Source: Bacteroidia bacterium (lineage in GTDB: Bacteria; Bacteroidota; Bacteroidia; B-17B0; Aurantibacillaceae). From it: a stretch of 64,000 bases of DNA. A model generated the notes under the pieces. That model was not told the origin of the DNA and searched no databases. It saw nothing but the letters and a program-made list of their open reading frames with translations. The DNA is taken from contig JAIOZA010000002.1 in the NCBI GenBank assembly GCA_021740825.1, forward strand, positions 62,001 to 126,000. Direction: 5' to 3'. The position numbers and the translations under genes were made by a program. Shown here in pieces: positions 1 through 9,850 of the stretch; positions within the stretch are counted from its first letter, which is position 1; the number at the start of each line of letters is the position of its first letter.

Positions 1-2
1 CC

Positions 3-419
3 GAAAAGAAAATTTGGGGCGAAGCATTTTTAGTAGCTGATACAATTCGTTCGTTTAATTGGAAAATAACAGAAAGTAAACGTTCTATTTGCGGTTATCA
101 ATGCCGCAAGGCCATATGGCAAGCCAATGACACCACACGAATTTATGCCTGGTTTTGTTCTGAAATTGATGCCTCAATTGGCCCTGAGAGTTTTGTTGGC
201 TTACCTGGCGCAATATTAGGACTTGCAACTGAAGATGGAGGCGTTATCTATTTTGCTAAAAGTATTGATGTTGTAAAGCCTGATTTAGCTCTACTTTTAC
301 CGAAAAAATCAAAACAAAAAATATATCAATCAACTGAATTGAAAGCTCAATTAGAAAAAGATTTTGGCAAAGAGAAATGGGGCAAAATGATGATTTATAA
401 CAATTTTGCAATTTGGTAG
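3..419 (+). CDS. GLPGLI family protein, 3' part only (5' end outside window)
   Basis: Frame 3 is open from the window edge to TAG at 417-419; translation contains GPESFVGLPGAILGLATEDGGVIYFAKSI, the GLPGLI signature. Confidence 0.85.
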   Translation, partial: EKKIWGEAFLVADTIRSFNWKITESKRSICGYQCRKAIWQANDTTRIYAWFCSEIDASIGPESFVGLPGAILGLATEDGGVIYFAKSIDVVKPDLALLLPKKSKQKIYQSTELKAQLEKDFGKEKWGKMMIYNNFAIW

Positions 420-487
420 TGGCTTTTGCACTAAATCATTAATGACTTAATCGGTATATTAAATTTCTTTTTTTAAATTTGCACTGA

Positions 488-1540
488 ATGATTAGAATTG
501 GTTTTTATATAAGTTTATTTTGCTTTTTAATTAACCAAAGTTACGCACAACTTAATGTAAATGCAGGTCCTGATATAACAGTATGTATTAATACGAGTGT
601 TACTATTGGCGGAACACCGAGTGCATTTGGTGGAACACCACCATATAAATACTTGTGGCAACCCTCTACTTTTCTAGATTCTATAACTGCTGCTAATCCT
701 ACTGCTTTTAATATTACAAGCGATATAACTTATACTTTAACTGTTATAGATTTGGACAGCACTATAGTTTCAAATACAATGTATATTAATCTTGATAAAA
801 TTTTTGCTTTTAACGCGGGGATTGATACTGGTTTTTGCTACGGACAAGAGGCTGGGGTAAAAATTGGAGCACCATATAATAATAATGCATGGCATAATTT
901 CAATTGGACTCCGGCAACTGGATTAAACAGTTCCACGCTGCCTACTCCATTAGCTTCTCCTTCAGTTACTACTGTATACACTCTAACAGTATCAGATGGC
1001 TTATGTCCAGATAATATATCTCAAGTTACAGTTTCTGCTTTTTTACCGCCATATGTTGATGCAAGTGCCGATACAACTATTGATGAAGGGCAGACTATTA
1101 CCTTATATGGAATTGGAGCTACCACATTTTGGTGGCAGCCAGATTACAACATAAAATACAGGGGAACTTCAAACGCAGATGTTTGGCCTATATCATCCAC
1201 AACTTATACTTTAACCACGCAAGATCAGCACGGATGTTACGCTAATGATATTGTAACTGTTAATGTGAGAAGTGGGGAGTTACTATTTTTTTACAGCGCA
1301 TTTACACCGAATAACGATGGCGACAATGATTTTTTTTATATAGGTAACTTAAATAAATATCCTGAAAATAATTTAAAAATATACAACCGCTACGGCAAGT
1401 TAATTTATAATATTAGTAATTATGATAATTCTTGGGACGGCACTTATTTAGGCAATGCTGTGCCAACTGGCACTTACTTTTATATTTTTAATGATGGCAA
1501 AGATAAATTATATAAAGGTTCCGTAAGTATTTTAAGGTAA
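488..1540 (+). CDS. Secreted protein with gliding-motility-associated C-terminal domain (T9SS type B sorting)
   Basis: Signal peptide; C-terminus FTPNNDGDNDFFYIGNL...LKIYNRYGKLIY...WDGTYLGNAVPTGTYFYIF is the CHU_C/T9SS type B pattern. Confidence 0.9.
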   Translation: MIRIGFYISLFCFLINQSYAQLNVNAGPDITVCINTSVTIGGTPSAFGGTPPYKYLWQPSTFLDSITAANPTAFNITSDITYTLTVIDLDSTIVSNTMYINLDKIFAFNAGIDTGFCYGQEAGVKIGAPYNNNAWHNFNWTPATGLNSSTLPTPLASPSVTTVYTLTVSDGLCPDNISQVTVSAFLPPYVDASADTTIDEGQTITLYGIGATTFWWQPDYNIKYRGTSNADVWPISSTTYTLTTQDQHGCYANDIVTVNVRSGELLFFYSAFTPNNDGDNDFFYIGNLNKYPENNLKIYNRYGKLIYNISNYDNSWDGTYLGNAVPTGTYFYIFNDGKDKLYKGSVSILR

Positions 1541-1656
1541 TTTCTTCCTAAATTTTTAGTGCATTAAAAGATAAAAAAATGTGTGTAACAAGTGATCAAA
1601 ACTTGCAATAAACCCTAAATAGTTTTTTTATATTTGTTGCCAAAAAATTATACACT

Positions 1657-2595
1657 ATGTCCGCTTTAACCGCCACTCAATTTAATTTTCCGAAGCAAAA
1701 AAGTTTTTATAAAGGAAAAGTTCGTGATGTATATAACATTGATGATAAATACCTTGTAATGGTAGCAAGCGACCGTATCAGTGCTTTTGACGTTGTATTA
1801 CCAAAAGGTATTCCCTACAAAGGGCAAGTTTTAAATCAAATTGCTGCTAAGTTTTTAGAAGCAACTAAAGATATTGTGCCAAATTGGGTAGTCAATGTTC
1901 CTGATCCTGTCGTTACTATGGGGCGTGTTTGCGAACCTTTTAAAGTAGAAATGGTAATACGTGGATACTTGGCGGGGCATGCTGCCAGAACTTATGCAAA
2001 TGGCCTAAGAACGTTATGTGGCGTTACATTACCTGAAGGGCTAAAAGAAAGCGATAAATTACCTGAGCCAATTATCACTCCAACTACCAAAGCTTCGGAA
2101 GGGCATGATGAAGATATTAGCAGAGAAGAAATTTTGAAACAAGGTATTGTAGAAGAAAAATATTACGTGCAATTAGAAGATTATACAAGAAAATTATATG
2201 CTCGCGGACAAGAAATTGCCAATAAAATGGGCTTAATTTTAGTTGACACGAAATATGAATTTGGGTTATGTGATGGTAAAGTATTTTTGATGGATGAAAT
2301 TCACACACCAGATTCATCTCGTTATTTTTATTTAGATGGCTATCAGGAAAGACAAGATAAAAACGAAGAACAAAAACAATTAAGTAAAGAGTTTGTTCGT
2401 CGTTGGTTAATTGATAATGGTTTTCAAGGTAAAGAAGGGCAACAAATTCCTGAAATGAGCGATGATTGGGTGAATGAAATTTCGGAACGTTATATTGAAT
2501 TATTTGAAAAAGTAACTGGTGATAAATTCATCAAACATCCAACAGATAATTTATTGTACCGAGTTGAAAAAAATATATTAAAAGCACTCAATTAA
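1657..2595 (+). CDS. purC: Phosphoribosylaminoimidazolesuccinocarboxamide synthase
   Basis: [32 protein letters not shown]-like and VDTKYEFG motifs of SAICAR synthase. Confidence 0.96.
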   Translation: MSALTATQFNFPKQKSFYKGKVRDVYNIDDKYLVMVASDRISAFDVVLPKGIPYKGQVLNQIAAKFLEATKDIVPNWVVNVPDPVVTMGRVCEPFKVEMVIRGYLAGHAARTYANGLRTLCGVTLPEGLKESDKLPEPIITPTTKASEGHDEDISREEILKQGIVEEKYYVQLEDYTRKLYARGQEIANKMGLILVDTKYEFGLCDGKVFLMDEIHTPDSSRYFYLDGYQERQDKNEEQKQLSKEFVRRWLIDNGFQGKEGQQIPEMSDDWVNEISERYIELFEKVTGDKFIKHPTDNLLYRVEKNILKALN

Positions 2596-2659
2596 TCGCA
2601 TCATTTATTTCTAAAACTTTCTTAACTTTCTAAACTATTTAACTTTCAAAACTTTAATT

Positions 2660-4039
2660 ATGTTCCAAAAAATCAGCAAAAATATTTTAGAAACTATTGG
2701 TAATACACCGCTTGTTAAAATAAATAATATCACAAAAGATTTGCCATGTACTGTATTGGCTAAAGTTGAAACTACTAATCCTGGCAATTCTATTAAAGAT
2801 AGAATGGCTTTAAAAATGATTGAGGATGCTGAAAAAGACGGTCGCTTAAAACCAGGAGGAACAATTATTGAAGGTACAAGCGGCAATACCGGAATGGGTT
2901 TAGCAATTGCGGCCATTATTAAGGGCTACAAATGCGTATTTACAACTACTGATAAACAAAGTAAAGAAAAAGTAGATGCCTTGCGTGCTTTTGGCGCTGA
3001 TGTTGTTGTTTGCCCTACAGATGTTGAACCAGAAGATCCAAAATCTTATTATTCAGTTTCATCACGTTTGGTAAAAGAAATTCCTAATTCATGGAAGCCA
3101 AATCAATATGATAACAAATCAAATTCGGTGGCACATTATGAGCAAACTGGACCTGAAATTTGGGAACAAACAGAAGGGAAAATTACTCACTTAGTAGTTG
3201 GTGTTGGAACAGGAGGAACAATTAGCGGAACTGGAAAATACTTAAAAGAAAAAAATCCAAATATTAAAGTTTTAGGTATTGATACTTACGGTTCAATCTT
3301 TAAAAAATTAAAAGAAACGGGCATTATCGATAAAAATGAAATTTATCCTTACATCACTGAAGGTATTGGTGAAGATTTTTTACCTGAAAACGTTGACATT
3401 AATTTAATTGATCATTTTGAAAAAGTAACCGATAGAGACGCTGCTATCATGACTCGCAGAATTCCGCGCGAAGAAGGAATTTTTGCTGGAAACTCTGCTG
3501 GTTCTGCAATGGCCGGTTTAATGCAAATGAAAGACATGTTTAAACCGGGTGATGTTGTTGTGGTTATTTTTCATGACCACGGAACACGCTATTTAGGTAA
3601 AATGTTTAATGACGATTGGATGCGTGACAGAGGTTTCTTAGAAATTAAAAAACCAAAAGCAATAGATTTAATTTCATCACACAAAAACCAAAAATTATTA
3701 ACAATTGACGCTAATTCGTCAATTTCAGATGCCTTAAGTATCATGAATAAATTTGGTATTTCTCAAATACCAGTTAAAAACGGAAACGAATTTGTTGGGT
3801 CATTAAATGATAGTTATTTATTCTCAAAATTAATTGAGGATAGTTCAATCAAAACAAAAATGGTATCAGATGTAATGCAAGCACCATTTCCTTTTGTTAA
3901 TGATCAAACGCTAATGGAAGATATTTCGAAATTAATTACACGTGAAAATAATGCTGTATTAATGACCGATTTAGCTGGAACAACTCATATTATTACAAAA
4001 CATGATTTAATACAAGGAATATCTCAAATGAGTAATTAA
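2660..4039 (+). CDS. Cystathionine beta-synthase-like PLP enzyme with C-terminal CBS domains
   Basis: ETIGNTPLVKI, NPGNSIKDRMA, EGTSGNTGMGLA, GTGGTISG motifs plus two CBS-like segments at the C-terminus. Confidence 0.92.
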   Translation: MFQKISKNILETIGNTPLVKINNITKDLPCTVLAKVETTNPGNSIKDRMALKMIEDAEKDGRLKPGGTIIEGTSGNTGMGLAIAAIIKGYKCVFTTTDKQSKEKVDALRAFGADVVVCPTDVEPEDPKSYYSVSSRLVKEIPNSWKPNQYDNKSNSVAHYEQTGPEIWEQTEGKITHLVVGVGTGGTISGTGKYLKEKNPNIKVLGIDTYGSIFKKLKETGIIDKNEIYPYITEGIGEDFLPENVDINLIDHFEKVTDRDAAIMTRRIPREEGIFAGNSAGSAMAGLMQMKDMFKPGDVVVVIFHDHGTRYLGKMFNDDWMRDRGFLEIKKPKAIDLISSHKNQKLLTIDANSSISDALSIMNKFGISQIPVKNGNEFVGSLNDSYLFSKLIEDSSIKTKMVSDVMQAPFPFVNDQTLMEDISKLITRENNAVLMTDLAGTTHIITKHDLIQGISQMSN

Positions 4040-4197
4040 CCATTTATCATTAGAGAATATCAAATCACAATAATTAACAAGCTCGAAATATATAAAAGTG
4101 TAATTTTAAATTTAACAGTTACAATTTGTAAAGATTCGCGAGATATGAATGCGAAATCTTAACTAAATAAAATCTATAAATAACAATATAATTGATC

Positions 4198-5811
4198 ATG
4201 AAAAAAATTACCTTCCTTGCATCTTTATTTTTTGTATTAGCAGCTAATGCTCAAAACAAACGTCCTGATAACTGGTTTAATTTAGATGCGGCCAAAGACT
4301 CGGTTAATGGTGTAAGTACAGAAAAAACTTATTCAGAATTATTGAAGGGAAAAAAATCAACTACGATCATTGTTGGCGTTTTAGATAGTGGTGTAGATTA
4401 TATGCACGAAGATTTAAAAGACATCATGTGGACAAATGCAAAAGAAATTGCAGGCAATGGAATTGATGATGATAAAAATGGCTACATTGATGATATTCAT
4501 GGTTGGAATTTTATGGGAAATAAAGACGGAAAAAATGTAGAAAAAGATAATTTAGAATTAACCCGTGTTTACAAATCACTTAAAGCAAAATACGATGGGA
4601 AATCTGAAAAAGATTTAGCTTCAAAAACAGATAAAAAAGAATTTAAATATTGGCAAATAGTTAAAGTAGATTATGAAAAGGAATTAGCTGAAGCAGAGGC
4701 GCAATTAAAACAATATAAATTTATAAAAGAAGCAGTAAGCGGTGTTGTTGATAAAATAAAAAAGGAAAAAAATATAGAAAAAGTAACCTTAGATGACTTA
4801 AAAGCTTTTGATGCAAAGGAGCAGCAAGATAAGCGAGGAAAAGCAATTGCCGTTGGACAAGGAACTGCTGGAATGGATGTTGATGATTTGCTAAAGGAAC
4901 TAAATGAGGCTATAGCCTCGATGGACGGCTCTCAATTAGACCTTAATTCAAATACACGTTCGATTGTTGGCGATAATTATGATGATATAAACGAAAAATA
5001 TTATGGTAATGGAGATTGTAAAGGCCCTGCTGCATTTCATGGTACCCATGTAGCTGGTATTATTGCGGCATCTCGTAAAAACGGAATTGGTGTTGATGGA
5101 ATTGCTGACAATGTTCGTATTATGAGTGTGCGCTGTGTACCTGATGGAGATGAGCGTGATAAAGATGTAGCAAATGCTATTCGTTATGCTGTTGATAATG
5201 GAGCAGTAATATTAAACATGAGTTTTGGAAAAAAATACTCACCCGGAAAAAAAGCAGTGGACGATGCTGTAAAATATGCAGAAAGTAAAGGTGTATTATT
5301 AATTCATGCCGCTGGAAATGCTTCTGATGATATTGATGAAGTCATTCATTATCCATGCAAAAAATTAGAAAATGGAAAAACTCCATCAAACTTTATGGAT
5401 ATAGGAGCATTAAGTTGGAAACCTAATGATGCTATTGCAGCGCCATTTAGTAATTATGGAAAAAAAACAGTTGACATTTTTGCCCCGGGAGTTGATATAC
5501 ATTCTACCGTACCTGATGTAAATAAATACAAAGATGCTAGTGGAACAAGTATGGCTGCTCCAGTTGTAGCTGGTGTTGCAGCCGTTTTAAAATCTTATTA
5601 TCCTGAATTAACCCCAAAGCAAATAATTAAAATTTTAACTAAATCTTCCGTTAAAACATATAAAGGCAAAAAAGTAATTAAACCAGGTACTAAAGATGAA
5701 ATGATTGAGTTTAGTGAATTATCAAAAACTGGAGGTATTGTAAACCTTTACGAAGCAATTAAAATGGCTGAAGGTATGGTTAAAGTAAAGGTAATACGTT
5801 CTACATTTTAA
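4198..5811 (+). CDS. S8 family (subtilisin-like) serine peptidase, secreted
   Basis: Signal peptide; catalytic motifs GVLDSGVDYMHEDL, FHGTHVAGIIAA, SGTSMAAPVVAG. ATG at 4198 preferred to the track's TTG at 4192. Confidence 0.92.
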   Translation: MKKITFLASLFFVLAANAQNKRPDNWFNLDAAKDSVNGVSTEKTYSELLKGKKSTTIIVGVLDSGVDYMHEDLKDIMWTNAKEIAGNGIDDDKNGYIDDIHGWNFMGNKDGKNVEKDNLELTRVYKSLKAKYDGKSEKDLASKTDKKEFKYWQIVKVDYEKELAEAEAQLKQYKFIKEAVSGVVDKIKKEKNIEKVTLDDLKAFDAKEQQDKRGKAIAVGQGTAGMDVDDLLKELNEAIASMDGSQLDLNSNTRSIVGDNYDDINEKYYGNGDCKGPAAFHGTHVAGIIAASRKNGIGVDGIADNVRIMSVRCVPDGDERDKDVANAIRYAVDNGAVILNMSFGKKYSPGKKAVDDAVKYAESKGVLLIHAAGNASDDIDEVIHYPCKKLENGKTPSNFMDIGALSWKPNDAIAAPFSNYGKKTVDIFAPGVDIHSTVPDVNKYKDASGTSMAAPVVAGVAAVLKSYYPELTPKQIIKILTKSSVKTYKGKKVIKPGTKDEMIEFSELSKTGGIVNLYEAIKMAEGMVKVKVIRSTF

Positions 5812-5860
5812 TGTAAACAATTTTGTAGAAACTCGGTTTACATGGTATATTTACAATTGA

Positions 5861-6826
5861 ATGTTACAAGGTAAACAACTTATTTTAGCTACTAAACAAT
5901 TTGCAAAAGAAAATCGTGCAAAAAGTTGGTATTATACTATTTCCACTTTTTTGCTACTGATTATTTCTTTAGTTGGTACAATTTATAATTTACATTTTCT
6001 ATTAAAATTACTGTGTAGCATTTTAGCAGGCTTTATTATTGTTCGCTTGTTTGTTATTTACCACGATCATCAGCATAAAGCCATTTTAGATAAATCGCCA
6101 TTAGCAAATTTATTATTTACAGTTTTTGGATTTTACGTATTAGCTCCAAGTGGTATTTGGAGTGCAAGCCACGATTACCATCACAAAAACAACTCAAAGT
6201 TATTTAGTGCTAGCATTGGCTCGTACCCAATTTATACAAAGCAAAAATTTGAAAAGTTAAGCAAAAGTGAACAACGTCATTATTTATTTATTCGTCATCC
6301 ATTAACTATTTTATTTGGCTATTTTTTTACGTTTATGTATGGCATGACCATTAAATCAATCATTAATCGTTTCGGCAAAAATATTGATTCACTAATTGGA
6401 TTGCTTTTACATATAACCTATCAATTTTTGGTAGTTTATTTTTTTGGATTCAAGTCTTGGATTTTATTTTGTGCTATTCCTCATTTTATCTCTGGTGCAT
6501 TGGGAAGTTATTTGTTTTATGCCCAGCACAATTTCCCTACTGTTAAATTTGTTGGTAACGAAGAATGGACATACGAAGGCGCTGCGCTAGATTCATCAAG
6601 TTTTATGGTGTTAAACCCATTAATGCATTGGTTTACGGCCAATATTGGATATCATCATGTGCATCATATGAATTCTCGAATTCCATTTTATCGCTTACCA
6701 GAAGTGATGAAATCTATTCCAGAAATGCAAACTGTAAAAACTACTTCTTTACACATGAAGGATATTATATCCTGCTTAAAATTAAAAGTGTGGGATTTTG
6801 AACAACAAAAAATGATTGGCCTTTAG
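5861..6826 (+). CDS. Fatty acid desaturase family membrane protein
   Basis: Histidine boxes HDHQH, HDYHHKNN, HHVHH with hydrophobic segments. Confidence 0.88.
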   Translation: MLQGKQLILATKQFAKENRAKSWYYTISTFLLLIISLVGTIYNLHFLLKLLCSILAGFIIVRLFVIYHDHQHKAILDKSPLANLLFTVFGFYVLAPSGIWSASHDYHHKNNSKLFSASIGSYPIYTKQKFEKLSKSEQRHYLFIRHPLTILFGYFFTFMYGMTIKSIINRFGKNIDSLIGLLLHITYQFLVVYFFGFKSWILFCAIPHFISGALGSYLFYAQHNFPTVKFVGNEEWTYEGAALDSSSFMVLNPLMHWFTANIGYHHVHHMNSRIPFYRLPEVMKSIPEMQTVKTTSLHMKDIISCLKLKVWDFEQQKMIGL

Positions 6827-6830
6827 TTCT

Positions 6831-7553
6831 TTAGTGTTTTACTGTTGATTTATTAAACTCGTCTTTGGTTAATAATAAATCATCAATCAACTTTAAAACA
6901 AATTCTAGCTGTTCTTCTTTACTAATATCCGTATTATCTAATACAATGGCATCATCAGCTTGACTTAATGGGTTCTCTTTACGAGTTGTATCATCATAAT
7001 CTCGTTTTTCTAAGCTATGCTTCACGTCATCAAACGTATGATATTCTCCTTTACTGCTTAATTCATCTAATCGTCGCTGCGTTCGAACATCATTATCTGC
7101 AGTCATAAATAATTTTAATTCGGCATCAGGGAAAACATGTGTTCCAATATCTCTGCCATCCATAATTACACCTTTACCCTTGCCAATTTCGCGTTGCAAA
7201 ATCACCATTTTTTCGCGAACTTCCTTAATTGAACTTATTGAGCTCACATTATTAGCTACTTGCATGCTGCGAATTTCTTTCTCTACATGTTCGCCATTTA
7301 AAAATACTTCTGAAGTTTTAGTAACTGTATTATAAACAAAATACACCTCAATATCATTTAGAGATTCCATAAGTTTATCGTAATCAACTAAAGAATCTTT
7401 TATAATATCATTTCTTAAACAATAAATAGCTACCGCGCGATACATAGCCCCCGTATCAATGTAATTATAGTTTAACTTTTGAGCCAATGCTTTTGCTAAC
7501 GTGCTTTTTCCGCATGAAGAATAACCATCTATAGCAACTGTAATTTTTGACAT
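6831..7553 (-). CDS. cmk: (d)CMP kinase
   Basis: IAIDGYSSCGKSTLAKALA P-loop, YIDTGAMYRA, MDGRDIGTHVFPDAELK. Confidence 0.95.
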   Translation of the reverse strand: MSKITVAIDGYSSCGKSTLAKALAQKLNYNYIDTGAMYRAVAIYCLRNDIIKDSLVDYDKLMESLNDIEVYFVYNTVTKTSEVFLNGEHVEKEIRSMQVANNVSSISSIKEVREKMVILQREIGKGKGVIMDGRDIGTHVFPDAELKLFMTADNDVRTQRRLDELSSKGEYHTFDDVKHSLEKRDYDDTTRKENPLSQADDAIVLDNTDISKEEQLEFVLKLIDDLLLTKDEFNKSTVKH

Positions 7554-7849
7554 AATACAAGGGTAAATGTATGAATTATTTGAAGATTAAAAAATACATC
7601 AAGAGTGTTCATATCAAAAAGTTTATTCAGATTAACCAGGTAAAATAAGTTTTAAAAAAAACTATTGAATGAATAATTTTTCACAAATAGTTTACGATCG
7701 ATGTTTTATTTATATTTAAAACACATTGAAAAGGAACGATAGTTCTTATGATAAGTAATTTACATACTTTATATGTTTCCACATTTGCTGAAAATAAAAA
7801 AATAATGTAATTTTGATGTATTAATAATAAATCGAAAAATAAAGAAATT

Positions 7850-8470
7850 ATGAAAAATAAAATATTAATAATTTTGCTAATTACCACTGTAAACTTATTT
7901 TGTCAGCAAAAAGCTGGAAGTACCTTAAGCAGTAATACCATAAATTTTGCAAGAATTATAAGATATACCGTTTTTGTAAAAGATACGGCAACGCTTAAAA
8001 ATGCAATACAGCGTAATGACTCAAATTATCAGATTAGTACAATTAATCAAAGCAATTCGGATTTATATATTGATCAATTATCCTTTAATCAATTTATTAA
8101 TGTAATATTTAAATATCTCAACGATAAAAATTCTAAAGCTTATCTTAGCAATGGTACACAAATAAATAAAGTGGATCTAAAAAAACGTGTAATTAAATCT
8201 GATTCAATTGCTCAAATTGTATTTGAAGCAGATGGAACTGAATCCGAGGTAAAATTATTATCTTGTGATTCTACCTATTTATACAGCGATGTAAACTCAA
8301 TAGAATTTACTGAATCATGGTATATAGATCCTAAAACCTACGAGTTAAAAAAAGAAGTTTTATCTTATTCGCTAAGGTATTTCGATTACGAAAGAGAATT
8401 TTATAGAGACGCAATAACAATATACAGAAGTGAAGAAGCTGTAAAAAAAATAAATGACTTAGTTAAGTAA
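7850..8470 (+). CDS. Hypothetical secreted protein
   Basis: Complete ORF with N-terminal signal peptide; no confident family. Confidence 0.65.
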   Translation: MKNKILIILLITTVNLFCQQKAGSTLSSNTINFARIIRYTVFVKDTATLKNAIQRNDSNYQISTINQSNSDLYIDQLSFNQFINVIFKYLNDKNSKAYLSNGTQINKVDLKKRVIKSDSIAQIVFEADGTESEVKLLSCDSTYLYSDVNSIEFTESWYIDPKTYELKKEVLSYSLRYFDYEREFYRDAITIYRSEEAVKKINDLVK

Positions 8471-8659
8471 ACAATCTTTTTATTTTTTTAAATTATTCAT
8501 AATTTTAATAGGATTTTTTGTATTTTATTTTAAATGTAATTTTATCAAAATGAATATACAACGATGCGTAATTCGAAGTTCTAAAATATATGTACTTTAT
8601 TGAACTTATTATTAATTGAATTTGATATTACAAGTTTCATAAAAAAATTATATTAGAAT

Positions 8660-9616
8660 TTAAATTACCGCTGCTCTTCTCAATCTATCATTAATTGCTA
8701 AACCAAGTCCTGTTTCTGGTAATAATTCAGCGATAATTATATCTACATCAGTTTCATCTAGCTCACGCAAAAACGAAAATAAGTTTACTGCTGCTTCTTG
8801 ATAATTTTTAGAGGACGATAAATTTTTAACTATGAGATTTTGATTTGTAAAATTTTGTTCGCCAAAAATAATAGCACCTAATTTAAAATTTGAAAATTTA
8901 ATTTGTAATTGCGTTAAATTCCCAATATAAACGGGTTTTTTAGGCGCATAATGGCTTTTTAATTGTCCAGGTGATTTTGGATTACTAGATTGATTTAACT
9001 GAATAGATACTTTGCCCACAACGGATTCAATATCATCAATTGATAATCCTCCTAAACGGTAAATAATAATTTCACCATTTTCCTCGCCAACTATTGTTGA
9101 TTCTAAACCAACTTTGCAATTTCCTCCATCTAAAATATAAGGTATTTTTTCTCCTAATTGTTTTTGAACATGCTCAGCAGATGTAGGACTTATATAACCA
9201 AATGGATTGGCGCTTGGCGCGGCAAGAGGAAATGATAATTGAGATAATAAATTTAGTGTTAACGGATGGTTAGGAATCCTAACTCCTACTCTCTCTAAAC
9301 CTGATGTTACTAAATTAGGAATAACCTCTTTTTTTGGTAATAATAAAGTTAAGGGTCCCGGCCAAAAAGTTTCTGCTAGTTTTAATAAAGAAGGATGAAT
9401 CTCAGTAACAAAATCATACACTTTTTTTAAATTGTAAGTGTGAACAATTAATGGATCAAAAGTTGGGCGTTCCTTTGCTTCAAAAATTTTTGCAACAGCA
9501 ATAGAATTCAAAGCATTGGCTGCTAAACCATAAACTGTTTCAGTTGGAATAGCTACTAAATGATTTCTCTCTAAAAAATCTTGAGCCTTTAATATATCAT
9601 TGCCAATTTCTGCCAC
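8660..9616 (-). CDS. L-threonylcarbamoyladenylate synthase (Sua5/YwlC type)
   Basis: IPTETVYGLAANA, KERPTFDPLIVH, PSANPFGYISPT, KSPGQLKSHYAP; length includes the extra Sua5 C-terminal domain. Confidence 0.93.
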   Translation of the reverse strand: MAEIGNDILKAQDFLERNHLVAIPTETVYGLAANALNSIAVAKIFEAKERPTFDPLIVHTYNLKKVYDFVTEIHPSLLKLAETFWPGPLTLLLPKKEVIPNLVTSGLERVGVRIPNHPLTLNLLSQLSFPLAAPSANPFGYISPTSAEHVQKQLGEKIPYILDGGNCKVGLESTIVGEENGEIIIYRLGGLSIDDIESVVGKVSIQLNQSSNPKSPGQLKSHYAPKKPVYIGNLTQLQIKFSNFKLGAIIFGEQNFTNQNLIVKNLSSSKNYQEAAVNLFSFLRELDETDVDIIIAELLPETGLGLAINDRLRRAAVI

Positions 9617-9660
9617 TAGGCAAATATAGGTGTTTACAGCAATATATAAAGTGCGTTTTT

Positions 9661-9790
9661 AAACCACATAGATTATTTAGGAATAGAAGGTTTGCAAAGA
9701 AGCTACGCTTTAAATATAACTGCTATTTGTAAAAACTTGCTTTCTATCAACTACTCTTACTCCTATTTTTTCTATGTCTCTATGTGGTTT
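9661..9790. repeat. 130-bp inverted-repeat (MITE-like) element
   Basis: Perfect 12-bp terminal inverted repeats AAACCACATAGA (9661-9672) and TCTATGTGGTTT (9779-9790). Confidence 0.65.
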
Positions 9791-9850
9791 TGTTCTAAAT
9801 AAAACGTTATTTTTTGTATTTTTACCCCTTTATAATTAGCACCCAATAAA

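Noticed and set aside
7681-7887. 68-aa minus-strand ORF in the gap after cmk
   Set aside because: AT-rich chance ORF; overlaps the start of the secreted protein gene at 7850.
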